From an uncultured Thiocystis sp. (GTDB lineage: Bacteria; Pseudomonadota; Gammaproteobacteria; Chromatiales; Chromatiaceae): 36,763 bases of DNA. The notes under the pieces were generated by a model. It ran no database searches. It saw only the letters and a list, made by a program, of their open reading frames with translations, and was not told the origin of the DNA. Positions 30,440-36,763 of the stretch are shown one piece after another. The first letter of the stretch is position 1; the number at the start of each line of letters is the position of its first letter. The DNA lies in the NCBI RefSeq assembly GCF_903866365.1, contig NZ_CAIPNF010000050.1:1-36763 (forward strand), given 5' to 3'. The translations under genes were made by a program, and so were the position numbers.

Positions 30440-31711
30440 ATGCTCGCCCATTCCCGCCAACCCATTCCAGCCGTCATCCAGCAGCACGCCGAAGAATCGG
30501 CCATCCTGCGCCATGTGCGGTCCAGCCTGGTGCGTGCCCCCCATGTCAAACTCCATCATCTGCGCCGACTCGACGAGCGTCTGGCCGCGCATCTCGATGG
30601 ACTCGCGGTCGCGGGCGACGCGGGCTCGCGTCTGTGCACGGGCGCGCTGGAGACACCCGGCGTCGGCGAGGTGTTCGCGGCGACGGTGCTGGCCATCGAG
30701 CACAAGGATTCAACCCGTCTCGATCGTCTCTTCGCGCTTGCCGCCACGCTGCCGCAAGCGCGGCGCGGGCTCACATCCGCCTTTGGCTGGGTGTCGGCCC
30801 ATGACCTCAAAGGCATTGTGGCGGAGTTGCTGGCGTCAAGGCTGTCCATTCGGCGCGAGATCGGCATTGCCGCCTGTGCCATGCATCGTCTCGACCCAGG
30901 TGCGATGCTGACGGAGGCTTGCAACGATCCTGATCCAAGTCTGCGCGCCCGTGCCTTCCGCGCGGCGGGAGAGCTCGGGCGGCGCGATCTGCGTCCCGCC
31001 TGCGCTCAGGGGCTGAAGGATGAAGACGACCTGGCGCGCTTTCAGGCGGCCTCCTCGGCGTTGCTGCTCGGGGACCGCGACCGCTCGCTCGCGGTGCTGG
31101 AAGGTTTCGCGGCCAACCCGAACCCCTGCCGAGCGCGGGCGCTGCGGCTGTGGCTGACAGCGGTCGATGCGCCGAGCGCACACCGTCTTCTCAAGACCAT
31201 CGCCCAGGATCCCGCCAATCGACGTCTGTTGATTCAGGGTGCCGGAAGCGCCGGCGACGCGCACTACATCCCCTGGTTGATCGGGCAGATGGCCGATGAT
31301 CGACTGGCCCGTCTCGCGGGCGAGTCATTCTCGTTCGTCACGGGTCTGGATCTGGCCGATCGCGACCTCGAACGCCCCCCGCCGGACGGTTTGGAACCCG
31401 GCCCCAACGACGATCCGGAGGATCCTGACACCGCCATGGACGAGGACGACGGCCTGCCCTGGCCGGATGCCGTCAAATTGCAGGACTGGTGGGACGCCAA
31501 TCAAACCGGCTTCCCACCTGGCAGGCGCGTCTTCCTGGGCGAGCCGGTGTCGGTCGGGTACTGCCGGCAGGTGCTGCGCGACGGTTTTCAACGCCAGCGC
31601 AGCGCCGCCGCTATCGTCCTTTCGCTCCTGCAACCCGGCACGCCCCTGTTTCCGACGCACCAGCCCGCCTGGCGGCAGGCGCGCCTGCTTGGAGCGGGCG
31701 AATGGAGCTGA
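30440..31711 (+). CDS. TIGR02270-family HEAT-repeat protein, T6SS-linked
   Basis: About 423 residues, a T6SS-associated helical-repeat family. The N-terminus IPAVIQQHAEESAILRHVRS is characteristic, followed by HEAT-like repeats (RLSIRREIGIAACAMHRLDP, DPSLRARAFRAAGELGRRDL, DLARFQAASSALLLGDRDRS) to about residue 300. A Glu/Asp/Pro-rich linker follows, then a conserved end (LPWPDAVKLQDWWDANQTGF, RRVFLGEPVSVGYCRQVLRD). The start at 30440 has GGGGAAG about 9 nt upstream; an in-frame ATG at 30383 would add 19 residues. It lies 68 nt after the propeller gene. Its biochemical role is unknown; co-occurrence with effector modules suggests an adaptor. Confidence 0.85.
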   Translation: MLAHSRQPIPAVIQQHAEESAILRHVRSSLVRAPHVKLHHLRRLDERLAAHLDGLAVAGDAGSRLCTGALETPGVGEVFAATVLAIEHKDSTRLDRLFALAATLPQARRGLTSAFGWVSAHDLKGIVAELLASRLSIRREIGIAACAMHRLDPGAMLTEACNDPDPSLRARAFRAAGELGRRDLRPACAQGLKDEDDLARFQAASSALLLGDRDRSLAVLEGFAANPNPCRARALRLWLTAVDAPSAHRLLKTIAQDPANRRLLIQGAGSAGDAHYIPWLIGQMADDRLARLAGESFSFVTGLDLADRDLERPPPDGLEPGPNDDPEDPDTAMDEDDGLPWPDAVKLQDWWDANQTGFPPGRRVFLGEPVSVGYCRQVLRDGFQRQRSAAAIVLSLLQPGTPLFPTHQPAWRQARLLGAGEWS

Positions 31712-31747
31712 CTCGGCCCACCGAACGTTCAGCCTCCTGACGTCGAC

Positions 31748-32575
31748 ATGCAACCGCTCATCAGGGCGTTCGCTGGGGCGTTGCTTGCCGTGATCTGGAT
31801 CTGTGCGCTGACCGGCTGCGCCAGTCACGCGGACACCCAATCGTCGCTCGACGCCCTGGCCGCGACCCACGGCCTGGAGAGCGCTTTGGCTCCCGGCACG
31901 CGTTTTCAGCATGTCCTCTATCGCCAGGGAGACCTCGCTGCCGCGCCGCGGATCCACCTCTATCTGGAAGGAGACGGCCGTCCCTGGGACACCAGACACC
32001 GCATCGCCTCCGATCCCACGCCCCGCGATCCGCTGGCGCTGCGGCTGATGGCGCGCGATCCAATGGCCGCGCTGTATCTCGGTCGGCCCTGTTACCACCA
32101 ACGGCCCCAATCCAGCGGCTGCACGCCCTGGCTGTGGACCCACGGCCGCTACAGCCAGGAGGTGGTCGAGAGCATGGTGGCGGCGGTCACCCATAGCCTG
32201 CCGCATGACGAGCGTCGGCGGATCACCCTGATCGGTTACAGCGGGGGTGGCGTGCTGGCCATGCTGATGGCCGAGCGTCTGGCCGGCGTGGATTCCCTGG
32301 TGACCATCGCCGCCAATCTGGATATCGATGCCTGGTCTGATCACCATGGCTACAGCCGACTGGTCGGTTCCCTGAATCCAGCCGAGCGAAGGCCGCTGGA
32401 GGCGAGCATCCGCCAGCTTCATCTCATCGGGGCTCGGGATGACCGGGTTCCGCCAGAGACGATCCGCCGCTTCCGTTCCTGGAATCCTCGAGTTTCTTAC
32501 AAGGTTATGCCAGGCTTCGACCACCGCTGCTGCTGGGTCGAGGCCTGGCCGTCGCTTCTCACCGAATTCAGATGA
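31748..32575 (+). CDS. Alpha/beta-hydrolase lipoprotein
   Basis: A 275-residue probable lipoprotein. The signal peptide AFAGALLAVIWICALTGCAS ends in a lipobox (LTGC), so it should be lipid-anchored on the periplasmic side of a membrane. The hydrolase fold has the nucleophile elbow GYSGGG with S165, acid D231 or D232 in IGARDDRVP and catalytic H259 in GFDHRCCW, a complete Ser-Asp-His triad. It lies 36 nt after the TIGR02270 gene and could be the last gene of the T6SS plus arm, or an independent esterase/lipase. No substrate can be assigned. The Cys-rich H-R-C-C-W near the His is unusual. Confidence 0.85.
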   Translation: MQPLIRAFAGALLAVIWICALTGCASHADTQSSLDALAATHGLESALAPGTRFQHVLYRQGDLAAAPRIHLYLEGDGRPWDTRHRIASDPTPRDPLALRLMARDPMAALYLGRPCYHQRPQSSGCTPWLWTHGRYSQEVVESMVAAVTHSLPHDERRRITLIGYSGGGVLAMLMAERLAGVDSLVTIAANLDIDAWSDHHGYSRLVGSLNPAERRPLEASIRQLHLIGARDDRVPPETIRRFRSWNPRVSYKVMPGFDHRCCWVEAWPSLLTEFR

Positions 32576-32656
32576 TCTCAAAGATATGCGGCATCTGCTC
32601 GGATAAGGCCGTTGAAACCCCGCTTGAGCCGAAAACCCTATCGGCTCTGCGGATGA

Positions 32657-32758
32657 TCAACCTTCGTCGATACCCTCGGTGCAAGGGTTGTGGATCATGG
32701 AATGAACCCGGCTGTCGGGCTGGTAGGAATCCAGAATTTCAATCGCAAACTCTTTCAT
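32657..32758 (-). CDS. Small hypothetical protein (33 residues)
   Basis: A 33-codon frame begins MKEFAIEILDSYQPDSRVHS and ends in an acidic tail. GAGGAAG lies just upstream of the ATG at 32758, a plausible ribosome-binding site, and codons GAG/GAA, ATT and CTG are not extreme. I know no family. It sits alone between the hydrolase and the IS remnant. It could be a real small protein or the start of a truncated gene. Confidence 0.3.
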   Translation of the reverse strand: MKEFAIEILDSYQPDSRVHSMIHNPCTEGIDEG

Positions 32759-32845
32759 AGTAGCTTCCTCATCGGGTTAAACGCTGGGCGCTGTCTTCGC
32801 TGACCTGCCGCCGCGCCGGGACCGGCGACGGGTGTTCAGGCGCGG

Positions 32846-33232
32846 CTAGCAGCCTGTCGGACTTGAGCGTTCGGATTGGCTGAAAAAGACAAATTCCTGG
32901 GCAAAACGCTGGCGGAAAGTCGCGAGCGTATCGTGATCGGGATGACGGTTAGCGGCGACGAAGCGAACGGCCAAGGAGTCGTCCGTGGCCCGCTCGATCT
33001 TGCGACTGGAAAAGCAGCCGGTGGCGTACCCATCGATCGGCAGCGACAGCAAGGTGGCCGGATGATCGGGCGGACTGCCGCGTCCGGCATCGGCTCGCTC
33101 CAACTCGCTGAGGTCCAGACCCTCCACCACTTCGACGACATCGCGCGCCAAGTGCCCTTCGGGCAGCCAGTCCTGCACGGACGGTGGAAGCAGAAAGTCG
33201 ACATCACGCAGGATCGGACGGAAGTGGCTCAT
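32846..33232 (-). pseudogene. IS1182-family transposase, N-terminal fragment
   Basis: The frame starting at 33232 (MSHFRPILRDVDFLLPPSVQ, then DWLPEGHLARDVVEVVEGLD, the ADAGRGSPPDHPATLL block, and FVAANRHPDHDTLATFRQRF) is the DUF772-type N-terminal part of IS1182-family transposases. After the FRQRF region the similarity ends, and the frame terminates in the left terminal inverted repeat (stop within CTAG). The DDE catalytic domain is absent, so it is non-functional. Confidence 0.85.
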
Positions 33233-33315
33233 CGGCTCAGGCATCTCAGGGGTGATGCACCTATTCGACCGGCGGCCGTGCCGCTCGGCACCGGGAAAGT
33301 CCGACAGGCGGCTAG
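32846..33315 (-). mobile_element. Internally deleted IS1182-like element
   Basis: A 470-nt remnant with near-perfect terminal inverted repeats: left CTAGCAGCCTGTCGGACTT (32846-32864) and right AAGTCCGACAGGCGGCTAG (33297-33315), 18 of 19 positions matching. The motif GGCTAGC occurs at both ends (32844-32850 and 33310-33316), and CTAG may be a target duplication. Between the repeats only the N-terminal transposase portion survives, so most of the element (full IS1182 types are about 1.5-1.8 kb) is deleted while both ends are retained. Confidence 0.75.
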
Positions 33316-33408
33316 CGCCTGGCATGCTGGAAGAGAAGCGTCGAGAACTTGGGATGCCTCATCGGCTCCTGGGAGTGGCGATAAGGGATCGGATCATGAG
33401 GTCATTCC

Positions 33409-33615
33409 ATGGAGATTCCCAGTTCAACCGCCGGTCTCGCTCAGCTCGCGACGAGTTTGAGCCAAAATAAGCTGGAAGGAGCCGTGGAGGTGGCCGTCCT
33501 CAAGAAAGCCATCGACATCCAGGAGCAATCCGCCCTCCACCTGCTGGACAGCCTGCCCAACTCCACCCAGGGCTTGCCCGCCAATGTGGGCACGCAACTC
33601 AATGTCACGGCGTAA
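33409..33615 (+). CDS. YjfB-family putative motility protein
   Basis: A 68-residue protein of the YjfB (putative motility protein) family: GLAQLATSLSQNKLEGAVEV followed by AVLKKAIDIQEQSALHLLDS match its conserved helical core. GAGGT sits about 9 nt before the ATG. The family co-occurs with flagellar genes but its molecular role is not established. No flagellar gene is in the window, so this copy is isolated. It follows the IS remnant and precedes the DUF1415 gene by 78 nt. Confidence 0.75.
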   Translation: MEIPSSTAGLAQLATSLSQNKLEGAVEVAVLKKAIDIQEQSALHLLDSLPNSTQGLPANVGTQLNVTA

Positions 33616-33693
33616 GGCCGGCAGTCTGTCCGGGCGGCTCCCGATGCGCGCACGCCGCCCCATCCGATGATGCACCGGTTTGGAGTCGAGTTC

Positions 33694-34236
33694 ATGAACG
33701 ACGAGGCGATCATCGCGGCAACCCGGGAATGGATCGAACAGGCGGTCATCGGGCTCAACCTGTGCCCTTTCGCCAAGGCGGTCTACGTCAAACACCGGAT
33801 GCGGTTCGTGGTGAGCCGGGCGCGGCATCTGGACGGACTGTTGGAAGACCTTGACCGCGAGCTGGAGTTTCTGGCCGCCGCCGACCCCGACGCCGTCGAG
33901 ACGACCTTGCTGATCCATCCCACGCTGCTACCGGACTTTCTTGATTTCAATGCGTTCCTCCCGCTGGCCGAAGCGGCCGTGGAGGAACACGACCTGCAAG
34001 GCGTGATCCAGATCGCCAGCTTTCATCCGACCTTCCAGTTCGCGGGAACGGAACCCGGCGACCTCGGTAACCTCACCAACCGGGCACCGTTTCCGACCCT
34101 GCACCTGCTGCGCGAGGAGAGCATCGAACGGGCGGTGGCGGCATTCCCCGACGCCGAGACAATATATGAACGCAATATCGAGACGCTCAACGCGCTGGGG
34201 CAGTCGGGATGGCAGGCTTTGTGGCGCAAGCCATGA
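33694..34236 (+). CDS. DUF1415 family protein
   Basis: A 180-residue protein of the DUF1415 family, which is widespread in proteobacteria and of unknown function. Conserved features: WIEQAVIGLNLCPFAKAVYV near the N-terminus with its conserved NLCPFA motif, the ETTLLIHPTLLPDFLDFNAF block, and IQIASFHPTFQFAGTEPGDL with NRAPFPTLHLLREESIERA. The start at 33694 has GGAG 8 nt upstream; an upstream ATG at 33667 is less likely. It is monocistronic, with a strong intrinsic terminator downstream at 34377-34399. No mobile or T6SS link. Confidence 0.9.
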   Translation: MNDEAIIAATREWIEQAVIGLNLCPFAKAVYVKHRMRFVVSRARHLDGLLEDLDRELEFLAAADPDAVETTLLIHPTLLPDFLDFNAFLPLAEAAVEEHDLQGVIQIASFHPTFQFAGTEPGDLGNLTNRAPFPTLHLLREESIERAVAAFPDAETIYERNIETLNALGQSGWQALWRKP

Positions 34237-34247
34237 GGGGTAAGAAC

Positions 34248-34277
34248 GAAAAGGGACAGATTGAGGATCCCCTTTTC
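34248..34277. repeat. Hairpin after DUF1415 gene, RAYT/REP-type sequence
   Basis: GAAAAGGGA (34248-34256) pairs with TCCCCTTTTC (34268-34277), a hairpin of about 9 bp with an 11-nt loop. It may act as a bidirectional transcription stop. The AAAAGGGACAGATT sequence resembles the dispersed gggacagattt-type repeats linked with REP-associated transposases. Confidence 0.45.
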
Positions 34278-34376
34278 TCGAAGGTGGCTGGGTCGTGGCG
34301 TGGCTTCATCGTTGACAGAAAAACTGCTCGGTCAAAACGGCTCATCGCCGCATGACATCTAACCTGTGTCCGTGAT

Positions 34377-34399
34377 CGCCAGAAACTGGCGTTTTTCTT
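34377..34399 (+). terminator. Intrinsic terminator
   Basis: CGCCAG-AAA-CTGGCG followed by TTTTTCTT: a perfect 6-bp stem, 3-nt loop and T-rich tail, about 140 nt after the DUF1415 stop. It is the clearest rho-independent terminator in the window. In the 280-nt gap 34237-34516 it and the preceding hairpin are the only features seen. Confidence 0.8.
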
Positions 34400-34516
34400 G
34401 CCTTAATTAACCAAGTTTGTCGTCTTTTGGTGGGTTTTTCCGACTCCACCTGCCTGCGATTTCCCGTATCGCTCACTGGATAGACGCGGATTACGTTCCG
34501 CCGAGAGGAGCCGACG

Positions 34517-34777
34517 ATGATGCGTTTGACGACGTTCTTTTCCCCCCGTTGCTGTGGCGGACCGGTCTTGGCGCTGTCGCTGACCCTCGTCCTGTTCGGG
34601 GCGCTGTTCATGCTCCTGTCCGCCGAGGGCTTGGGGTGGGTCTTTGTCGGGACGGGGCTCGCCACCTTTGGTCTGTGCATGGTGCTGGCCTCCGAGACGG
34701 CCGCCTCCCACGCCCCAAAACAGGGCGTCCGGACGACAGGAACCCTGGTGCCACGCCAGCACTGGACGGGCGTGTGA
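34517..34777 (+). CDS. Small membrane protein (86 residues)
   Basis: A small hydrophobic protein with two probable membrane segments: about residues 16-34 (VLALSLTLVLFGALFMLLS) and 39-58 (LGWVFVGTGLATFGLCMVLA), then a polar tail. GAGAGGAG about 7 nt upstream gives a strong ribosome-binding site. I know no family. It is isolated, with the terminator upstream and the umuC/SRAP pseudogene convergent downstream. Confidence 0.6.
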   Translation: MMRLTTFFSPRCCGGPVLALSLTLVLFGALFMLLSAEGLGWVFVGTGLATFGLCMVLASETAASHAPKQGVRTTGTLVPRQHWTGV

Positions 34778-34839
34778 CGTTCGCGACCACCGGCAACCGG
34801 ATCGTCGGGTTCATCCGCGGGTGTGTGTGCGGTCTTCGA

Positions 34840-35253
34840 TCAGGCGTGGGTCTTGATGAAGTTGATGCAGATCCTGGAATCGGCGGGGATCAGGCGGCGG
34901 CGCTGTTTGAAGGCCGCCCGAAACGCCGGCTTCTCGGCCACCGTCTCGGCCCGTGCATTGATGGTGCGGTAGCCGATCTTGCGATCCTTCGCCCAACTCG
35001 GGATGAGTCCCCAATGCAGTCGGGTGATCACACGCTTCCCGTCCGGATGGACCCGCACCGCCAATAGCGGGCTGCTCGGTGCGAGGTTGTACCGGGGCGC
35101 GGGCGGCCTCGAAATGCGCCTCCAGCGATGAACACCGTCAGCGCCGGGGCGCACAGCGTTCGACAGGACGATGATGGCCCGCCCCTCCAGGTCGGGGCGG
35201 AACAGCCGTTCGCAGGAGGCATAGAAGTTATTGCAGTCGACCAGGGCGAACAT
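34840..35253 (-). pseudogene. Chimeric pseudogene: umuC N-terminus fused to SRAP peptidase fragment
   Basis: The frame from 35253 starts as UmuC (MFALVDCNNFYASCERLFRP, then EGRAIIVLSN; about 35155-35253), the N-terminal metal-binding part of the Pol V catalytic subunit. After about 18 unrelated codons it becomes an internal part of an SRAP (YedK/HMCES-type) protein (PRYNLAPSSPLLAVRV, WGLIPSWAKDRKIGYRTINA, RAETVAEKPAFRAAF; about 34876-35103). The SRAP part lacks the N-terminal MCGR catalytic Cys, and its conserved LIPADGFYEW end is replaced by SRICINFIKTHA. So both genes are fragments, joined by deletion or recombination. It starts 5 nt after umuD, the place where umuC belongs. It is unlikely to encode an active enzyme. 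Confidence 0.85.
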
Positions 35254-35258
35254 GGCGC

Positions 35259-35843
35259 TCAGAACGAGCGCACGGCATGCGCGACCACGCCCCAGATGAA
35301 CAGCTCCATCCCCTCGCGGATCACCAGCGGCAGGTAGTCGGGGTTCTCCGCCAGCAGCCACACCCGCTCGCCCGCGATCCGCAGCCGCTTCACGGTCAGT
35401 TCGCCATTCACCACCACCACCACGATCGCGCCTGACGTCGCCTCCAGGGCACGGTCGACCACCAGCAGATCCCCGTGATGGATCCCCGCGCCAATCATCG
35501 ATTCGCCCTGCACCCGCACGAAGAAGGTCGCGGCCGGATGCTGGACCAGATGCTCGTTCAGATCGAGAGTGCCCTCCAGGTCATCGTCGGCGGGCGAGGG
35601 AAACCCGGCGGAGATGCGGGCGCTGTAAAGTGGGAGAGGCAGATGTGTCGGTGCAGCACTGAGAGTCAGCGCCTCCGCCGGAATGGCAGTCTTGGAGCGC
35701 GTCGCGAGCCAGGCGCGCACCGCCGGGACGGCGCTGACCGGCAGTCGGATGGGTTGGGTGGGCTCGCCATGGGGGCCGGACCCAGGCTTGCGGCCGGCGC
35801 CAGGGCGCGCGCCGCCGCGCGCGGTCGGGGAAGATGGAGACAT
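35259..35843 (-). CDS. umuD: UmuD-like S24 LexA-family peptidase
   Basis: A 194-residue UmuD-like SOS mutagenesis protein. The N-terminal stretch RGGARPGAGRKPG is typical of UmuD-like proteins in these bacteria. The Ala-Gly self-cleavage site lies at residues 79-80 (RISAG|F), the catalytic Ser is S115 (VQGESMIGAG) and the catalytic Lys is K152 (GELTVKRL), so the autoprotease is complete. In the SOS response UmuD' joins UmuC to form Pol V. Here the umuC partner is truncated 5 nt downstream, so this UmuD has no local partner. No CTGT-N8-ACAG LexA box was seen in the short upstream gap. Confidence 0.92.
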   Translation of the reverse strand: MSPSSPTARGGARPGAGRKPGSGPHGEPTQPIRLPVSAVPAVRAWLATRSKTAIPAEALTLSAAPTHLPLPLYSARISAGFPSPADDDLEGTLDLNEHLVQHPAATFFVRVQGESMIGAGIHHGDLLVVDRALEATSGAIVVVVVNGELTVKRLRIAGERVWLLAENPDYLPLVIREGMELFIWGVVAHAVRSF

Positions 35844-35916
35844 GGGCGCTCGGGGTTATTTGAAAAACGCACGATCATCAGAATGGGGCTGGCTGGCAAG
35901 CGATATCCGTTGTGCC

Positions 35917-36763
35917 TCAGCCCCTGCTGCGACGTTTCAGCACACCGGCAATGAGGATGGCAATTCCGATCATCGCGATGATGATCAGGAGATCGTCGCG
36001 CACGTTGCGCCACCAATAGGAGCGTTCCGCCCCCACCAATCGCGGGGCACGGGGCGCGTCGGCGGCGATCGTGACGACGACCGAGCTACCCGCCGTCAGT
36101 TCGCTGACCGAGGGCGCGTCCACGCGGTCCACGCCTTCCACGCCATCGGGATGACCGGGCGCGACGTAGCGCAGCCGGACATACGCCACCGGCACGGCAT
36201 ACGCGCGCGCCCGGCGGCTCAACAGTCCACGGCCTTTCGTGTCGATGGTGACGGCCATCACCTGCGCCGGTATCGACATGGGTGGCTCGTGACGGCCGAA
36301 TGAAGGGCGGGGAAGCATCGGCAGCAGCGGTGCATCGACGGGCCACGTCCATTCCAGCAACCCGAACGGACGCAGTCGTTTCAGCCTCACCGGACGACCC
36401 GGTCGCGCGGCGTCGTGCGCTGCCTCGTCAAGCCGTACCTCGACCTGCCGTAAAACACCATCGCCCGGTGCCTGCTGGCATAAGCGGTCGGCTTCCGACG
36501 CCGGCTCGCCGACCGCGGCGCGAATCGCCGGATCCAAGGGTGTGCCCGCCCCCAGTCCAGGGGCATCCGGTGCGCGGTAGCACACGATGAGTCCGTAACG
36601 ATGGCGCACGACCTGCCGGCTGGTCCGCGTCCCACTGGCGCGCGCCGTCTCGACGCGGACGGATTCCTGGGTAGCGACCACCACGCCGTCCAGTCGCTCG
36701 CCCCAGAGATCGGCGGCGGCATGCGGCCCCTCGGCAACGCTGACCAGCACGCCCAAGATCAGG
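35917..36763 (-). CDS. Membrane-anchored protein, 5' end cut by window edge
   Basis: At least 281 residues; the frame is open to the right edge. The first visible residues (LILGVLVSVAEGPHAAA) look like the end of a signal peptide or membrane segment, so the true start is outside the window. The visible TTG at 36756 is not favoured. The middle is beta-rich, with VPVAYVRLRYVAPGHPDGVE and SVSELTAGSSVVVTIAADAP, vaguely like DUF3592-type domains. A C-terminal membrane segment (LLIIIAMIGIAILIAGVL) is followed by a basic tail. It lies 73 nt upstream of umuD on the same strand. Function unknown; the DUF3592 likeness is weak. Confidence 0.65.
   Translation of the reverse strand, partial: LILGVLVSVAEGPHAAADLWGERLDGVVVATQESVRVETARASGTRTSRQVVRHRYGLIVCYRAPDAPGLGAGTPLDPAIRAAVGEPASEADRLCQQAPGDGVLRQVEVRLDEAAHDAARPGRPVRLKRLRPFGLLEWTWPVDAPLLPMLPRPSFGRHEPPMSIPAQVMAVTIDTKGRGLLSRRARAYAVPVAYVRLRYVAPGHPDGVEGVDRVDAPSVSELTAGSSVVVTIAADAPRAPRLVGAERSYWWRNVRDDLLIIIAMIGIAILIAGVLKRRSRG

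Noticed and set aside
32572-32760. 62-codon plus-strand frame after the lipoprotein hydrolase
   Set aside because: No ribosome-binding site distinct from the hydrolase end and no recognisable domain.
34417-35067. 216-codon plus-strand frame over the small membrane protein and the SRAP fragment
   Set aside because: It reads out of frame through the membrane protein and antisense to the SRAP fragment; Arg/Gly-rich shadow composition.

Overview
This 36.8 kb window is GC-rich gammaproteobacterial chromosome. Gene content, protein style and the repeat families suggest a purple sulfur bacterium or close relative (Chromatiales/Chromatiaceae), but no photosynthesis or sulfur-oxidation gene is present to prove this; the taxonomic call is inference.

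Left part (1-10.5 kb) is mixed housekeeping and stress regulation. It begins with an FHA-domain sigma-54 activator, then a type-2 leuA divergent from an Lrp/AsnC regulator, a small unknown gene, and a minus-strand operon of a PspA-like protein, a multi-pass membrane protein and a von Willebrand A protein. A two-component system (OmpR-type regulator and histidine kinase) diverges from that operon, and the shared gap carries a CpxR-like GTAAA direct repeat. A hicBA toxin-antitoxin pair follows.

The centre (10.8-32.6 kb) is a type VI secretion (T6SS) locus in two divergent arms. The minus arm reads tssA, tssB, tssC, [inverted-repeat element], hcp, tagJ, tssE, tssF, tssG, clpV and a small peptidoglycan-binding protein: sheath, baseplate, tube, disassembly ATPase. 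The plus arm reads vgrG (spike with ten 16-residue repeats), a DUF6484-like protein, a DUF2169 adaptor, a ketosynthase-fold protein lacking its catalytic triad, a PAAR-like (DUF4150) nuclease effector, a probable beta-propeller immunity protein, a TIGR02270-type HEAT protein and a lipoprotein alpha/beta hydrolase. Sigma-54-type promoters are visible in front of hcp and vgrG, which fits the FHA sigma-54 activator at the left edge. The membrane complex and baseplate genes tssJ, tssK, tssL and tssM are not in the window.

The right part (32.6-36.8 kb) is eroded accessory DNA: an internally deleted IS1182-like element with intact terminal inverted repeats, a YjfB-like motility protein, a DUF1415 protein, a small membrane protein, an intact umuD-like S24 peptidase followed by a umuC/SRAP-peptidase chimeric pseudogene, and a membrane protein that runs off the right edge.

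No tRNA, rRNA or CRISPR array was recognised. All calls are from reading the sequence; no database search was run.
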